Below, one piece after another: positions 46,443 to 56,153 of a stretch of 64,000 nucleotides of DNA (position 1 is its first letter; the number at the start of each line of letters is the position of its first letter). The position numbers and the translations under genes are program-made. Below the pieces are notes generated by a model, which saw only the letters and a list, made by a program, of their open reading frames with translations, was not told the DNA's origin and ran no database searches. The DNA comes from Oscillospiraceae bacterium. Its GTDB lineage: Bacteria > Bacillota > Clostridia > Oscillospirales > Oscillospiraceae. The DNA lies in the NCBI GenBank assembly GCA_024404315.1, contig JAKSQD010000001.1:1-64000 (forward strand). The letters run 5' to 3'.

Positions 46443-46972
46443 TGGACGATTCCTCCTTCTTGGTCAAATTCTGGGATGTTTTCTCCAAAGTAACGGGTCA
46501 TGAGGATGGCATCCTCCTTGGGGTCGTCATAGTAGTTCTTGCGGCGACCCACCTGGGCAAAGCCGTGCTTCATGTAAAGCTGCTTGGCGGCGGTGTTGGA
46601 AACACGCACCTCCAGCGTCAGGAAGTGAAGGTTCTGCGCCTTGGCAAAGCGCAGGAAAACGCCCAGCAGCTCGGAGGCAATGCCCTGCTTGCGGTACTCC
46701 TGGCGGACGGCGATGTTATCAATGTATCCCTCACCGGCCACCACCGTGACACCGGCATAGCCCAGCACCACGCCGTTTTCGCCCAGGGCACAGATGATGG
46801 AGGCCAGCATATTATCCAGCTGGCTGGTGAGCATGGCCTCTGTCCAGGGGTGGGAGAAGTTCTGCCGCTCAATCTCGGCAACCTGGGGAATGAGGTCTGC
46901 GTTCAGGGGAACAAGGGTATATTTGACAGGCTCCCGCTTGGCAACGGTTGCGTTATAGGGTACGAAGTTCAT
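46439..46972 (-). CDS. rimI: Ribosomal protein S18-alanine N-acetyltransferase RimI
   Basis: The 177-residue GNAT protein has the RimI landmarks IERQNFSHPWTEAML, YIDNIAVRQEYRKQGIASELL (acetyl-CoA pyrophosphate loop, landmark), LEVRVSNTAAKQLYMKHGF and GRRKNYYDDPKEDAILM. RimI acetylates the S18 N-terminus. An extra N-terminal segment of about 17 residues precedes the domain. GGAGAG lies upstream, and translation is coupled to tsaD, the usual pairing. Confidence 0.93.
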   Translation of the reverse strand: MNFVPYNATVAKREPVKYTLVPLNADLIPQVAEIERQNFSHPWTEAMLTSQLDNMLASIICALGENGVVLGYAGVTVVAGEGYIDNIAVRQEYRKQGIASELLGVFLRFAKAQNLHFLTLEVRVSNTAAKQLYMKHGFAQVGRRKNYYDDPKEDAILMTRYFGENIPEFDQEGGIVQ

Positions 46973-47153
46973 TTTACTCTCCTATTGCACAGTCAGTCGT
47001 GGAATTTTCGGTAAAAATCAGGCTTTGGAGCCTGTAAATGGCATTTTATCATAGTTTGATGGGTGGGGCAATGGAAATATTCCATAAAAAAGCTGTATCA
47101 GGCTCGATATGCCTTGATACCACTCAGGCCACAGGGGGTATCGCCCGCAAGTA
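46973..47153. other. Intergenic region between rimI and clpB
   Basis: Divergent gap. It contains an imperfect inverted repeat, GTATCAGGC with GCCTTGATAC, at about 47093-47118, but no clear promoter for rimI. Confidence 0.35.
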
Positions 47154-47180
47154 TTAGCACTCTAACCAAACGTCTGCTAA
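47154..47180 (+). promoter_or_regulatory. Degenerate CIRCE element upstream of clpB
   Basis: TTAGCACTC, 9 bp, GTCTGCTAA: a perfect left arm and 7 of 9 matches to the right arm (GAGTGCTAA) of the HrcA operator. Another TTAGCACTC half-site lies at 47269-47277. A possible -10 (TATACT) is at 47231-47236. Heat-shock control of clpB by HrcA is plausible. Confidence 0.5.
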
Positions 47181-47300
47181 AAATTCACAGCTTGTTCACA
47201 ATTTATTCACACATTTCCCGTCATTCGAATTATACTATAGCCAAATCAGAGAGAGACCGAAGCGTTTTTTAGCACTCCGGTCGGAAAGGAACCAATTCCT

Positions 47301-49895
47301 ATGACAAACAAGAATTTTACGCAGAAAACCAATGAAGCCCTCCAGTCCGCTCAATCCATCGCTGTGGAGTATGGCAATCCTCAGATGGAGCAGCTCCACC
47401 TGCTCTATGCCCTGCTGGATCAGGAAAGCGGCTTGATTCCTCAGCTCATCACCGCCATCGGCCCTGACCCCGACAGCCTGAAGGCCGCCGTCAAGCAGGA
47501 GATGGAACGGATGCCCCGTGTCTCTGGCCGGGGGCGGGAGCCGGGAAAGGTGTATATCTCCCCCGATATGGACAAGGCTCTGAACGCCGCCGACCGTGCC
47601 GCCGACCAGATGAAAGATGAATATCTTTCTGTAGAGCATCTGTTTCTGGGTCTGCTGGAGGCCGCCGCTTCCCCACTGAAAAAGCTCTTCCAGACCTACG
47701 GCATCAACCGGGAAAAGGTGCTGGCGGCGTTGAGCAGCGTCCGAGGCAGCCAGCGTGTGACCAGTGACAACCCCGAAGGCACCTATGATGCCCTGAAAAA
47801 ATACGGTACCGATTTGGTGGAGCGTGCCCGTGCCAACAAGCTGGATCCGGTCATTGGACGTGACGACGAGATTCGAAACGTGGTTCGTATTCTGAGCCGC
47901 AAGACCAAAAACAATCCCGTCCTCATCGGTGAGCCGGGCGTTGGCAAAACCGCCGTGGTGGAAGGTCTGGCGCAGCGCATCGTCCGGGGCGACGTGCCCA
48001 AGAGCCTCCAGGATAAAACCATTTTCTCTCTGGACATGGGCGCTCTGATTGCCGGAGCCAAGTACCGGGGCGAGTTTGAGGAACGTTTGAAAGCCGTGCT
48101 GACGGAGGTCAAAAAGTCCGACGGTCGCATTTTGCTCTTCATTGACGAGCTGCACACCATCGTCGGCGCAGGCAAGACCGAGGGTTCCATGGACGCAGGC
48201 AACCTGCTCAAGCCCATGCTGGCTCGTGGTGAGCTGCACTGCATCGGCGCAACCACCCTCAACGAGTACCGCCAGTATATCGAAAAGGATGCCGCCTTGG
48301 AGCGCCGCTTCCAGCCCGTGATGGTCAACGAACCCACCGTTGAGGATACCATTGCCATCCTCCGTGGCCTCAAGGAGCGCTATCAGAATTTCCACGGCGT
48401 ACAGATTCACGACGGAGCCATGATTGCCGCCGCCACCCTCTCCAACCGCTATATCACAGACCGTTTCCTCCCGGACAAGGCCATTGACCTAATTGACGAA
48501 GCCTGCGCCCTGATTCGCACCGAAATGGACTCCATGCCCACCGAGCTGGATGTCATTTCCCGTAAAATCATTCAGCACGAAATTGAGGAAGCCGCCCTGA
48601 AAAAGGAAAGCGACAAGCTCTCTCTAGAGCGCTTGGCCACCATTCAGAAGGAGCTGGCCGACCTGCACAGCGAATTCAACGAGAAAAAGGCACAGTGGGA
48701 CAACGAAAAGAACGCCATTGGCCGTGTACAAAAGCTCCGTCAGGACATCGAGGAAGCAAAAGCCCAGCTGGAGCGTGCCCAGCGTGACGGCGACTATGGC
48801 AAGGCCGGTGAAATTCAGTACGGCAGACTTCCCGCCATGCAAAAGGAGCTGGAACAGGAGGAGGCTTACGCCGCAGAGGGCAAAAGGCGTTCTCTGCTGC
48901 GTGACCGGGTGACAGAAGAGGAAATTTCCCGCATCATTGAGCGCTGGACGGGCATTCCCGTGGCCAAGCTGATGGAAAGCGAACGGGATAAGCTGCTCCA
49001 TCTGGATCACATCCTCCATCAGCGTGTCATTGGCCAGGACGAGGCCGTGCAACGTGTCACCGAGGCCATCCTCCGCAGCCGTGCGGGGATTCAGGATCCC
49101 AACCGCCCCATTGGTTCCTTCCTGTTCCTCGGTCCGACCGGTGTGGGCAAAACCGAGCTGGCAAAGGCTCTGAGCGAATCCCTCTTTGACAGCGAAAAGA
49201 ACATGGTTCGCATCGACATGAGCGAATATATGGAGAAATACTCCGTTTCCCGTCTCATCGGAGCACCTCCCGGCTATGTGGGCTATGAGGAAGGCGGCCA
49301 GCTGACCGAAGCCGTCCGCCGCAAGCCTTATTCCGTCGTCCTCTTCGACGAGGTGGAAAAGGCTCATCCCGATGTGTTCAACGTCCTGCTGCAAGTGCTG
49401 GATGATGGCCGCATCACCGACAGCCAGGGGCGCACGGTCGATTTCAAAAACACCATCCTCATTTTGACCTCGAACCTGGGCAGTCAATATCTGCTCGACG
49501 GCATCGACGGGGAGGGCGAAATCTCCGAAACCGCTCGGGAGCAGGTGGAAGCCCTGCTCAAGCGTTCCTTCCGCCCAGAATTTTTGAATCGTCTGGACGA
49601 AATCGTCTTCTACAAGCCGCTGACCAAGGAAAATATCACCGGCATCATTGACCTGCTGGTTTCCGATTTGAACCACCGCTTGCAGAATAAGCAGCTGCAT
49701 GTCACGCTGACCGATTCCGCCAAGCGCTTCATCGTGGATGAGAGCTATGATCCCGCCTTTGGTGCCCGCCCCCTGCGCCGCTATGTGCAGCACAGCGTGG
49801 AAACCCTGCTGGGTCGGAAAATCATTGCGGAGGACATCGCTCCCGGCACAGAGCTGGTGGTGGATATCGACGGCGACGGCCTGAAAATCCTGTAA
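47301..49895 (+). CDS. clpB: ATP-dependent disaggregase ClpB
   Basis: The 864-residue class I Hsp100 has an N-terminal Clp repeat domain (about residues 1-145), AAA-1 with Walker A GEPGVGKT (from about residue 210), a ClpB-type middle coiled coil (about 400-525), AAA-2 with GPTGVGKTE (from about residue 611), and a C-terminal D2 small domain. No ClpP-binding loop is evident. It works with DnaK to reactivate aggregates. AAAGGA precedes the ATG. The promoter region carries a CIRCE-like site. Confidence 0.97.
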   Translation: MTNKNFTQKTNEALQSAQSIAVEYGNPQMEQLHLLYALLDQESGLIPQLITAIGPDPDSLKAAVKQEMERMPRVSGRGREPGKVYISPDMDKALNAADRAADQMKDEYLSVEHLFLGLLEAAASPLKKLFQTYGINREKVLAALSSVRGSQRVTSDNPEGTYDALKKYGTDLVERARANKLDPVIGRDDEIRNVVRILSRKTKNNPVLIGEPGVGKTAVVEGLAQRIVRGDVPKSLQDKTIFSLDMGALIAGAKYRGEFEERLKAVLTEVKKSDGRILLFIDELHTIVGAGKTEGSMDAGNLLKPMLARGELHCIGATTLNEYRQYIEKDAALERRFQPVMVNEPTVEDTIAILRGLKERYQNFHGVQIHDGAMIAAATLSNRYITDRFLPDKAIDLIDEACALIRTEMDSMPTELDVISRKIIQHEIEEAALKKESDKLSLERLATIQKELADLHSEFNEKKAQWDNEKNAIGRVQKLRQDIEEAKAQLERAQRDGDYGKAGEIQYGRLPAMQKELEQEEAYAAEGKRRSLLRDRVTEEEISRIIERWTGIPVAKLMESERDKLLHLDHILHQRVIGQDEAVQRVTEAILRSRAGIQDPNRPIGSFLFLGPTGVGKTELAKALSESLFDSEKNMVRIDMSEYMEKYSVSRLIGAPPGYVGYEEGGQLTEAVRRKPYSVVLFDEVEKAHPDVFNVLLQVLDDGRITDSQGRTVDFKNTILILTSNLGSQYLLDGIDGEGEISETAREQVEALLKRSFRPEFLNRLDEIVFYKPLTKENITGIIDLLVSDLNHRLQNKQLHVTLTDSAKRFIVDESYDPAFGARPLRRYVQHSVETLLGRKIIAEDIAPGTELVVDIDGDGLKIL

Positions 49896-49995
49896 TTCTT
49901 TCCATCCTACCGGGGAATTGGTGGTTTTTGCTGGAATCTTCCCCTCTTCGGTGGTTCTTTCGTGAAACATTTTTGCATTCTCCTTCCAAACCCTC

Positions 49996-50024
49996 TTGAT
50001 TTTTCCGTTCTTCCGTGTTAAGAT
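49996..50024 (+). promoter_or_regulatory. Sigma-A promoter for the rimP-nusA-infB operon
   Basis: TTGATT, 17 bp, TAAGAT, about 90 bp before rimP. Confidence 0.6.
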
Positions 50025-50048
50025 AACAGCATAAGATAGCATCAACGA

Positions 50049-50078
50049 TAAGAGTGGAACCCCGGTTCCGCTCTTTTC
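50049..50078 (+). terminator. Terminator-like hairpin in the rimP leader
   Basis: AAGAGTGGAAC pairs with GTTCCGCTCTT (one mismatch), followed by TTC. Lying between the predicted start site and rimP, it may act as an attenuator or as the end of clpB read-through. Confidence 0.5.
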
Positions 50079-50115
50079 TATTGACTTCTTACAACGTATT
50101 TTCTGAGGTGTACAC

Positions 50116-50574
50116 ATGAAAAAAGTGACTGAACTGACCGCAGAGCTGGCTCTCCCCCTTGTGGAGCAAGCAGGCTGTACCCTCTGGGACGTGGAATATG
50201 TCCGTGAAGCCGGTACCTGGTATCTGCGTGTCTTCATCGACTGCGAGGGTGGCGTTGACATCAACCAGTGCGAAGCTGTCAGCCGTCCCCTCAGCGACCT
50301 GCTGGATGAACACGACCCCATTGAGGGAAGCTATGTGTTGGAGGTCGGCTCTGCTGGCGCAGATCGTGCCCTGACCAAGCCCGCCCACTTCGAAGCGTGC
50401 ATGGGCGAAGAGGTAGAAGTCCGCCTGTATCGTCCCCGGGACGGCCAGAAGGAATTCCACGGCGAGCTGGTCGGCTATGAGGCCGGTAACGTGACCATCA
50501 CCCAGCCCGACGGCTCCGAGATCACCTTCGAAAAGAAGGAAATCGGCAGAGTCCGTCTGTATATTGAATTCTGA
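50116..50574 (+). CDS. rimP: Ribosome maturation factor RimP
   Basis: The 152-residue 30S assembly factor has CEAVSRPLSDLLDE, the YVLEVGSAGADRALTKPAHFE block (family consensus has SSPGLDRPL, so this is a variant; landmark), and a C-terminal Sm-like domain with VRLYRPRDG. It is the standard first gene of the nusA-infB operon. Confidence 0.93.
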   Translation: MKKVTELTAELALPLVEQAGCTLWDVEYVREAGTWYLRVFIDCEGGVDINQCEAVSRPLSDLLDEHDPIEGSYVLEVGSAGADRALTKPAHFEACMGEEVEVRLYRPRDGQKEFHGELVGYEAGNVTITQPDGSEITFEKKEIGRVRLYIEF

Positions 50575-50617
50575 TTTCCCCCCTTCCGAATTTTTTGATT
50601 GGAGTTGAAGCTGTGAC

Positions 50618-51820
50618 ATGGCTAGAAAGGTAGTCAAAAAAAAAGGCCCCACCCCCGAGGATGACGCAAGAGAGTTTTTCCTCGCTCTCGACATGATCGA
50701 GCAGGAAAAGGGCATTAAAAAAGAATATATGCTTGACAAAATCAAGCAGGCTCTGCTCTCCGCTTATAAGCGTGACCACGAGGGCGTGGGCGATAACCTG
50801 GTTATCATCGCTGACCAGAGCAAAAACAGCATCCGCATGATTCTCAAGCGTGAGGTCGTAGAGGAAGTGGATAATCCTGACACCGAAATTGCGCTGGAAG
50901 ATGTCCGCAAGATTCTTCCCCATGCCCAGCTGGGCGACGTGGTGAGCAAGGAGCTGAAGACCAAGAACTTTGGCCGCATCGCCGCCCAGACCGCTCGTCA
51001 GGTCATCATTCAGGGCATCCGTGAGGCCGAGCGCAACATGGTTTACGACGAGTTCACCAAGCAGACCCAGGAGCTGATGATGGGTCTGGTTACTCGTCTG
51101 GATCCCCGCAACAACGGCGTGTTTGTCAAGCTGGTTTCCGGCGATGTCTCCACCGAGGCTCTGCTGACCAACGGCGAGCAGGTCAAGGGCGAGACCTACA
51201 CCGAGGGTCAGCGCATCCGTGTTTATGTGGTGGAGGTTCGTCAGGGCAACCGTGGCACGCAGGTGGTCATCTCCCGCACCCACTTTGGCCTGGTTCGCCG
51301 CCTGTTCGAGCTGGAAGTGCCCGAAATTTATGACGGCACGGTGGAGATTCGCTCCATCGCCCGTGAAGCTGGCAGCCGCACCAAGATGGCCGTCTGGTCC
51401 AACAACCCCGAGGTTGATCCCATCGGTGCCTGCGTCGGCACTCGTGGCGCTCGTGTCAACGCCATTGTGGAAGAGCTGCACGGCGAAAAGGTGGACATCA
51501 TCAAGTACTCCGAGGATCCCGCCGAGTACATCGCCGCCGCTCTGGCTCCCGCTGATGTTGTGTCTGTCAAGGCCAACGCCGAGGAAAAGACCTGCCGTGT
51601 GGTCGTGCCTGACGATCAGCTCTCTCTGGCCATCGGCAAGGAGGGTCAAAACGCTCGTCTGGCCGCCAAGCTGACCGGCTTCAAGATTGACATCAAGAGC
51701 GTTTCCGCTGCTGCCGCCGAGCCTGTGGAAGAGGAAGCCCCCGCCGAAGTCGTGGAGGAGGCCCCCGCCGAAGTGCTTGAGGTTTCCGATGACGCTCTCT
51801 TCGCAGAGGACGCAGAATAA
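50618..51820 (+). CDS. nusA: Transcription factor NusA
   Basis: The 400-residue protein has the N-terminal RNAP-binding domain, an S1 domain (about residues 130-205, GLVTRLDPRNNGVFVKL), and two KH domains (VGTRGARVNAIVEELHGEKVDII; LAIGKEGQNARLAAKLTG, landmarks). It ends in an Ala/Glu/Pro-rich acidic tail without the AR repeats of E. coli. It controls pausing, termination and antitermination. Confidence 0.97.
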   Translation: MARKVVKKKGPTPEDDAREFFLALDMIEQEKGIKKEYMLDKIKQALLSAYKRDHEGVGDNLVIIADQSKNSIRMILKREVVEEVDNPDTEIALEDVRKILPHAQLGDVVSKELKTKNFGRIAAQTARQVIIQGIREAERNMVYDEFTKQTQELMMGLVTRLDPRNNGVFVKLVSGDVSTEALLTNGEQVKGETYTEGQRIRVYVVEVRQGNRGTQVVISRTHFGLVRRLFELEVPEIYDGTVEIRSIAREAGSRTKMAVWSNNPEVDPIGACVGTRGARVNAIVEELHGEKVDIIKYSEDPAEYIAAALAPADVVSVKANAEEKTCRVVVPDDQLSLAIGKEGQNARLAAKLTGFKIDIKSVSAAAAEPVEEEAPAEVVEEAPAEVLEVSDDALFAEDAE

Positions 51821-51834
51821 CACCGGAGGTTCCA

Positions 51835-52122
51835 ATGCCTAAGAAAATTCCCATGCGCCAGTGTGTCGGCTGCCGGGAAATGAAGCCCAAGCGTGAGCTG
51901 ATCCGTGTGGTTCGCTCCCCCGAGGGCGAGCTTTCTCTGGATTTCCGAGGCAAAAAGCCGGGACGAGGCGCTTATGTGTGTCCGAATCCCGAATGCCTCA
52001 AGCGAGCCAGAAAAAGCAATGCTCTGGGTCGTGGGTTCAGCATGAAAATTCCCGAAGAAGTATACGACGCTCTGGAAGCGCAGATGAAGCAGGAAGGCGG
52101 TTCCGAAGAATATGAGCTCTGA
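51835..52122 (+). CDS. rnpM: YlxR/RnpM-family RNA-binding protein
   Basis: The 95-residue DUF448 protein has RQCVGCREMKPKREL at the N-terminus and GRGAYVCPNPECLKRA. Family members bind RNA; in B. subtilis, RnpM binds and modulates RNase P. It lies between nusA and the L7Ae-like gene and overlaps the latter by 11 bp. Confidence 0.9.
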   Translation: MPKKIPMRQCVGCREMKPKRELIRVVRSPEGELSLDFRGKKPGRGAYVCPNPECLKRARKSNALGRGFSMKIPEEVYDALEAQMKQEGGSEEYEL

Positions 52123-52510
52123 GATTCTCAGTTTGCTGGGGCTGGCTCATCGAGCTGGCCGTTTGTCCATCGGTGAGGATATGACCATCGAGGCCGTGGC
52201 GGATCACAAGGTTCGTCTGCTGGTGCTGGCATCCGACACCGCTCCCACCACCGTCCGCCGCACCCAAAAGCTGGCCGGAGAGCGCCTGCCCATCGCCACG
52301 CTGAAAGAAACCAAGGCGGAATTGGGTTCCGCTCTGGGTCGTGACACCTGTGCCCTGTGCGCCGTGATGGATATGGGCTTTGCTGCCAAGGTTGCCGAAA
52401 AGCTGGCCGCCGAAAATCCCGCTTTTGCTGAAACCGCCGCTCTGGTTCTCAAAAAAAGCGAAAAAATCGCCCGGCGAAAAATCACCAAACCCCGCAAAAA
52501 GAAAGAATGA
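52112..52510 (+). CDS. L7Ae-family ribosomal protein (YlxQ-like)
   Basis: The 132-residue protein has an L7Ae/L30e fold (SLLGLAHRAGRLSIGED start, VRLLVLASDTAP) with a basic C-terminal tail (KPRKKKE). YlxQ-like proteins bind kink-turn RNA. No clear ribosome site precedes it; overlap with rnpM suggests coupling. Confidence 0.88.
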   Translation: MSSEILSLLGLAHRAGRLSIGEDMTIEAVADHKVRLLVLASDTAPTTVRRTQKLAGERLPIATLKETKAELGSALGRDTCALCAVMDMGFAAKVAEKLAAENPAFAETAALVLKKSEKIARRKITKPRKKKE

Positions 52511-52570
52511 GACCCTTCCCGGAACTCTCATTTTCCCATTGATAGAGAATAGATAGACGTACCAACAACC

Positions 52571-52636
52571 GCAGGATTCAAAACAAAGCGTTTGGAGCGG
52601 TCATTCCCTCCCAATGCCCGATTTTGAATGCTGCCT
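52571..52636 (+). other. Hairpin in the infB leader
   Basis: GCAGGATTCAAAA pairs with TTTTGAATGCTGC (one mismatch) across about 40 nt, ending 25 bp before the infB ATG. It could tune infB expression or protect mRNA. Confidence 0.45.
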
Positions 52637-52659
52637 GACCTATAGGAGGTGGCTGATAG

Positions 52660-55173
52660 ATGAGTTTAGATATCAAGTACCGTTTGAGAGAGCTTGCCAA
52701 GGATTTTGCCCTGAACGGCAAACCCGTCGGCAATAAGAAAGTGACCGAGGTTCTGGCCAAGTACGCCAAGACCCCCACCAGCCCCATGGCAGTCCTGACC
52801 GATCAAGAGCTGTCCATTGTCTTTGACTATCTGACCCAGAACAACCAGATTGAAAATCTGGAAGTGGTTTATGGAGAGGGTGCTCCCAAGGCAGAGCCTA
52901 AGCCTGTGGCAAAGCCCGTTGAAAAGAAAGCGGAAGCCCCCGCTCAGAAGCCCGCCGAGAAGAAGCAGGGTCAGCAGCCGCAGAACAAGGCTCGTGACCA
53001 GAAAAATGACCGTGGCGGCGAGCGCAAGCAGCAGCCCAAGAACGCTGAGAAAGCCCCCCGTCAGGAACAGCAGAAGAACGCTCCCAAGGCAGAGCAGCCC
53101 CGCAAGCAGCAGGAGCCTAAGCCTGCCGAAAAGCCCAAGCAGCCCAAGCAGCAGCAGGAGCAGGAGAACGTCACCCGTGTTCCCCAGAAGAAGGTGGTCA
53201 ACACCCGTAAGGCTGCTGACATCAACCTGGATCGCTATGATTCCCATCTGGACGACCTGGCGGGCGACCGTGCCGACAAGATGGAGCGTGGCAAGCAGAA
53301 GATTACTTCCAAGCGCTCCCAGCAGCAGAAGCAGGGCAAGCAGTCCGCCAAGCGCCGTCAGGAGGAGCAGCAGCAGAAGATGCGCAAGCTCCAGCAGGAG
53401 GCAGCCCGCAAGGCTCCCACCAAGGTGGAAATCCCCGACGAAATTACCGTTGGCGAGCTGGCAAGCCGCATGAAGAAAACCGCTGCCGAAGTCATCAAGA
53501 AGCTGATGATGGATGGCATCCTGGCCGCCGTCAACGACACCATTGATTTCGACACCGCCGCTATCGTGGCCGAAGAGTTCGGCTGCAAGGTGGAAAAGGA
53601 AGTTGTCGTCACCATCGAAGAAAAGCTGATTGACACCACCGAGGATAAGGAAGAGGATCTGGCAGATCGTGCCCCCGTCATCGTCGTCATGGGTCACGTT
53701 GACCACGGCAAGACCTCTCTGCTCGACTATATCCGTAACGCAAGCGTTGCCAAGGGCGAGGCCGGTGGCATCACCCAGGCCATCGGCGCATATCAGGTCA
53801 AGGTGGGCGATGACGGCAAGGTCGTGACCTTCCTCGACACCCCCGGTCACGAGGCCTTCACCTCCATGCGTGCCCGTGGCGCTATGGTCACGGATATTGC
53901 CATTCTGGTGGTCGCCGGTAACGACGGCATCATGCCCCAGACCATTGAGGCAATCAACCACGCAAAGGCCGCCGGTATCCCCATCGTGGTCGCTGTCAAC
54001 AAGATGGATCTGCCCGGTGCCAACGCCGAAAAGGTCAAGGAAGAGCTGACCAAGTACGACCTGCTCTCCGAAGACTGGGGCGGTGACACCATCGTGGTTC
54101 CCATCTCCGCCAAGACCGGCATGGGCATTGAAGAGCTGCTGGAAAACGTTCTGGTGGTTGCCGAAATGCAGGAGCTGCGTGCCAACCCCAACCGTTCCGC
54201 AAAGGGCGCTGTCATCGAGGCACGCCTGGACAAGGGTCGTGGCCCCGTTGCCACCCTGCTGGTGCAGAACGGCACTTTGAAGCAGGGCGATGTCATCATT
54301 GCTGGCACTGCCGTGGGTCGTGTCCGTGCGATGACCGATTACCGTGGCCGCCGCCTGAAGGTCGCTGGCCCCTCCGTGCCCGTGGAAATCACCGGTATGG
54401 CCGAGGTTCCCGGCGCTGGTGACGATTTCTATGCAGTCGATGACGAGCGCATGGCTCGCACCCTGGCCGAGCAGCGCAAGGCCGAGCAGAAGGCTGCCGC
54501 CGCCGCTCCTCAGGCTAAGAAGGTCTCTCTGGACGACCTGTTCTCCCAGATGCAGCAGGGCGAGCTGAAAACGCTGAACATCATCGTCAAAGCCGACGTT
54601 CAGGGCTCCGTGGAGGCCGTCAAGCAGAACCTGGAGAAGCTTTCCAACGAAGAGGTTCAGGTTCGTGTCATCCATGGCGGCGTGGGCGCTGTCAACGAGA
54701 GCGACGTTATGCTCGCTTCTACCTCTAACGCTATCATTGTCGGCTTCAATGTCCGTCCCGACCAGCAGGCCAAGAGCATTGCCGAGCGTGACAAGGTGGA
54801 CATGAGAATGTACCGTGTCATTTACGAGTGCCTGGAAGAGATTGAGGCTGCTATGAAGGGTATGCTGGCTCCCACCTTCAAGGAAGTGGAGCTGGGTCGT
54901 GTTGAGGTTCGCCAGGTCTATAAGATCTCCAACGTCGGCACCGTCGCTGGCTCTTACGTCCTGGAGGGTAAAGTTACCCGTTCCGCCCAGCTGCGTCTGG
55001 TTCGTGACGGCATCGTCATCCACGAGGGTGAGATTGCCTCTCTCCAGCGCTTCAAGGACTCCGTTAAGGAAGTCGCTGCCGGTTACGAGTGCGGCATCAC
55101 CCTGGAGAAGTTCATGGACATCAAGGTGGGCGACATCTTCGAGTGCTTTACCATGGAAGAAGTGGCACGCTAA
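52660..55173 (+). CDS. infB: Translation initiation factor IF-2
   Basis: The 837-residue GTPase has an N-terminal IF2N motif, a long Lys/Gln/Pro/Ala-rich linker (about residues 75-245), a second IF2N domain (about 255-305), and the G domain with GHVDHGKT (from residue 345), DTPGHEAF and NKMDLPG. Domains II, III and IV (fMet-tRNA binding) follow. TAGGAGGTGG precedes the ATG. It brings initiator tRNA to the 30S. Confidence 0.98.
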   Translation: MSLDIKYRLRELAKDFALNGKPVGNKKVTEVLAKYAKTPTSPMAVLTDQELSIVFDYLTQNNQIENLEVVYGEGAPKAEPKPVAKPVEKKAEAPAQKPAEKKQGQQPQNKARDQKNDRGGERKQQPKNAEKAPRQEQQKNAPKAEQPRKQQEPKPAEKPKQPKQQQEQENVTRVPQKKVVNTRKAADINLDRYDSHLDDLAGDRADKMERGKQKITSKRSQQQKQGKQSAKRRQEEQQQKMRKLQQEAARKAPTKVEIPDEITVGELASRMKKTAAEVIKKLMMDGILAAVNDTIDFDTAAIVAEEFGCKVEKEVVVTIEEKLIDTTEDKEEDLADRAPVIVVMGHVDHGKTSLLDYIRNASVAKGEAGGITQAIGAYQVKVGDDGKVVTFLDTPGHEAFTSMRARGAMVTDIAILVVAGNDGIMPQTIEAINHAKAAGIPIVVAVNKMDLPGANAEKVKEELTKYDLLSEDWGGDTIVVPISAKTGMGIEELLENVLVVAEMQELRANPNRSAKGAVIEARLDKGRGPVATLLVQNGTLKQGDVIIAGTAVGRVRAMTDYRGRRLKVAGPSVPVEITGMAEVPGAGDDFYAVDDERMARTLAEQRKAEQKAAAAAPQAKKVSLDDLFSQMQQGELKTLNIIVKADVQGSVEAVKQNLEKLSNEEVQVRVIHGGVGAVNESDVMLASTSNAIIVGFNVRPDQQAKSIAERDKVDMRMYRVIYECLEEIEAAMKGMLAPTFKEVELGRVEVRQVYKISNVGTVAGSYVLEGKVTRSAQLRLVRDGIVIHEGEIASLQRFKDSVKEVAAGYECGITLEKFMDIKVGDIFECFTMEEVAR

Positions 55174-55236
55174 GAGCCTATCGGTCAATTAGCGGTACGC
55201 CGCTTGCTTGACTCTTCTCGTCTGATTCAACAAATG

Positions 55237-55290
55237 GGACACAGAATACAGAAAAATCAAGGTTCTGTGTTCTGTGTCCTTTGCTTTTTG
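55237..55290 (+). terminator. Intrinsic terminator after infB
   Basis: GGACACAGAATACAGA pairs with TCTGTGTTCTGTGTCC with one mismatch, followed by TTTGCTTTTTG. Partial read-through would be needed for rbfA unless it has its own promoter, which I do not see clearly. Confidence 0.75.
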
Positions 55291-55423
55291 TGATGGTTCC
55301 TTTATCGCCATCACCTTTTGACTAAAAACCGCTGTCATGGAGCAGAATGACAGTGTGTTTTCCATCGCACTGCGTGCTGTGCGTCACGACAGAGCGTTTC
55401 ATTCAACCGAAGGGAGAATTTCA

Positions 55424-55756
55424 ATGGCCAGTTACCGCATTGGACGCATCAACGACGACATCCGCCGTGAGCTTGCAACCCTCATCACTACGGTCAAGGA
55501 TCCTCGGGTTCATGGCCTGATTTCCATCACCCGGGTGGACACCACCAACGACCTGCGTTACTGCAAGGTCTACGTCTCCGCTCTGGACAAGAGCGACATG
55601 AAAGAGGTCATCAAGGGTCTCAAATCCGCTTCCGGCTATCTGCGCCGTGAGCTGGGGCACAATATGAGCCTGCGCTATACCCCCGAATTGCAGTTCATCG
55701 CTGATTCTTCCATCGACGAAGGTGCAAAAATCATCTCCATGATGAACAAGCTGTAA
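55424..55756 (+). CDS. rbfA: Ribosome-binding factor A
   Basis: The 110-residue KH-like 30S maturation factor has YRIGRINDDIRRELATLI, the conserved VTxVxxTxDLRYCKVYVS-type strand and LRYTPELQFIADSSIDEGAKI near the C-terminus. ATG at 55424 follows GGGAG. The TAA stop is the first three bases of a MITE-like element. Confidence 0.95.
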   Translation: MASYRIGRINDDIRRELATLITTVKDPRVHGLISITRVDTTNDLRYCKVYVSALDKSDMKEVIKGLKSASGYLRRELGHNMSLRYTPELQFIADSSIDEGAKIISMMNKL

Positions 55757-55997
55757 GAGGCTGTTTCGTATCCCGGCGTATGCTGATAACGAAGGATATT
55801 TTTCGTCAGTGAGGTCGAATCAGAAAGGTGCCAGTGGCACATTTCCGACCGAGTGCAAGAAACGAGCTTTGCTCGCACCTCTATTCCCTGCTGTGAAATT
55901 TTGCAGGAATCCTGACGGCTTTCAAAAAATTTCGCAGTGATATGGCGGAAAAGAGCCGAGTTAGCAGCGTGCGTCTGGGTTACGAAACAGCCTCTTA
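55754..55997. mobile_element. MITE-like element, family B
   Basis: The 244-bp element has ends TAAGAGGCTGTTTCGTA and its exact reverse complement. The following 15 bases of each end are also about 75% matched. The interior contains further hairpins (GTGCCA/TGGCAC within GGTCG/CGACC, CGAGC/GCTCG). No transposase frame is present. It lies between rbfA and nrnA and supplies the rbfA stop codon. Confidence 0.75.
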
Positions 55998-56153
55998 GGA
56001 ACCGCAATGGGCGAAATGTCGGGAGAAAATGTGCAAAAAGGCTCCCTTTTCTCCTTGCAGGAGAGCGCAAGGCTGGCGTTTTTCGGCGCATGCTTTGGTT
56101 TTTCATCCTCTTTCGCCTCATCACACTTCCACATCTGTCCCAACGAGGTTACT

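Noticed and set aside
52666..55188. 840-codon antisense frame opposite infB
   Set aside because: Leucine-rich artefact of the Lys/Gln/Ala-rich IF-2 linker read backwards.
56007..56153. 49-codon N-terminal extension of the NrnA-like protein
   Set aside because: No ribosome site; the ATG at 56154 has one and starts at the family's usual N-terminus.
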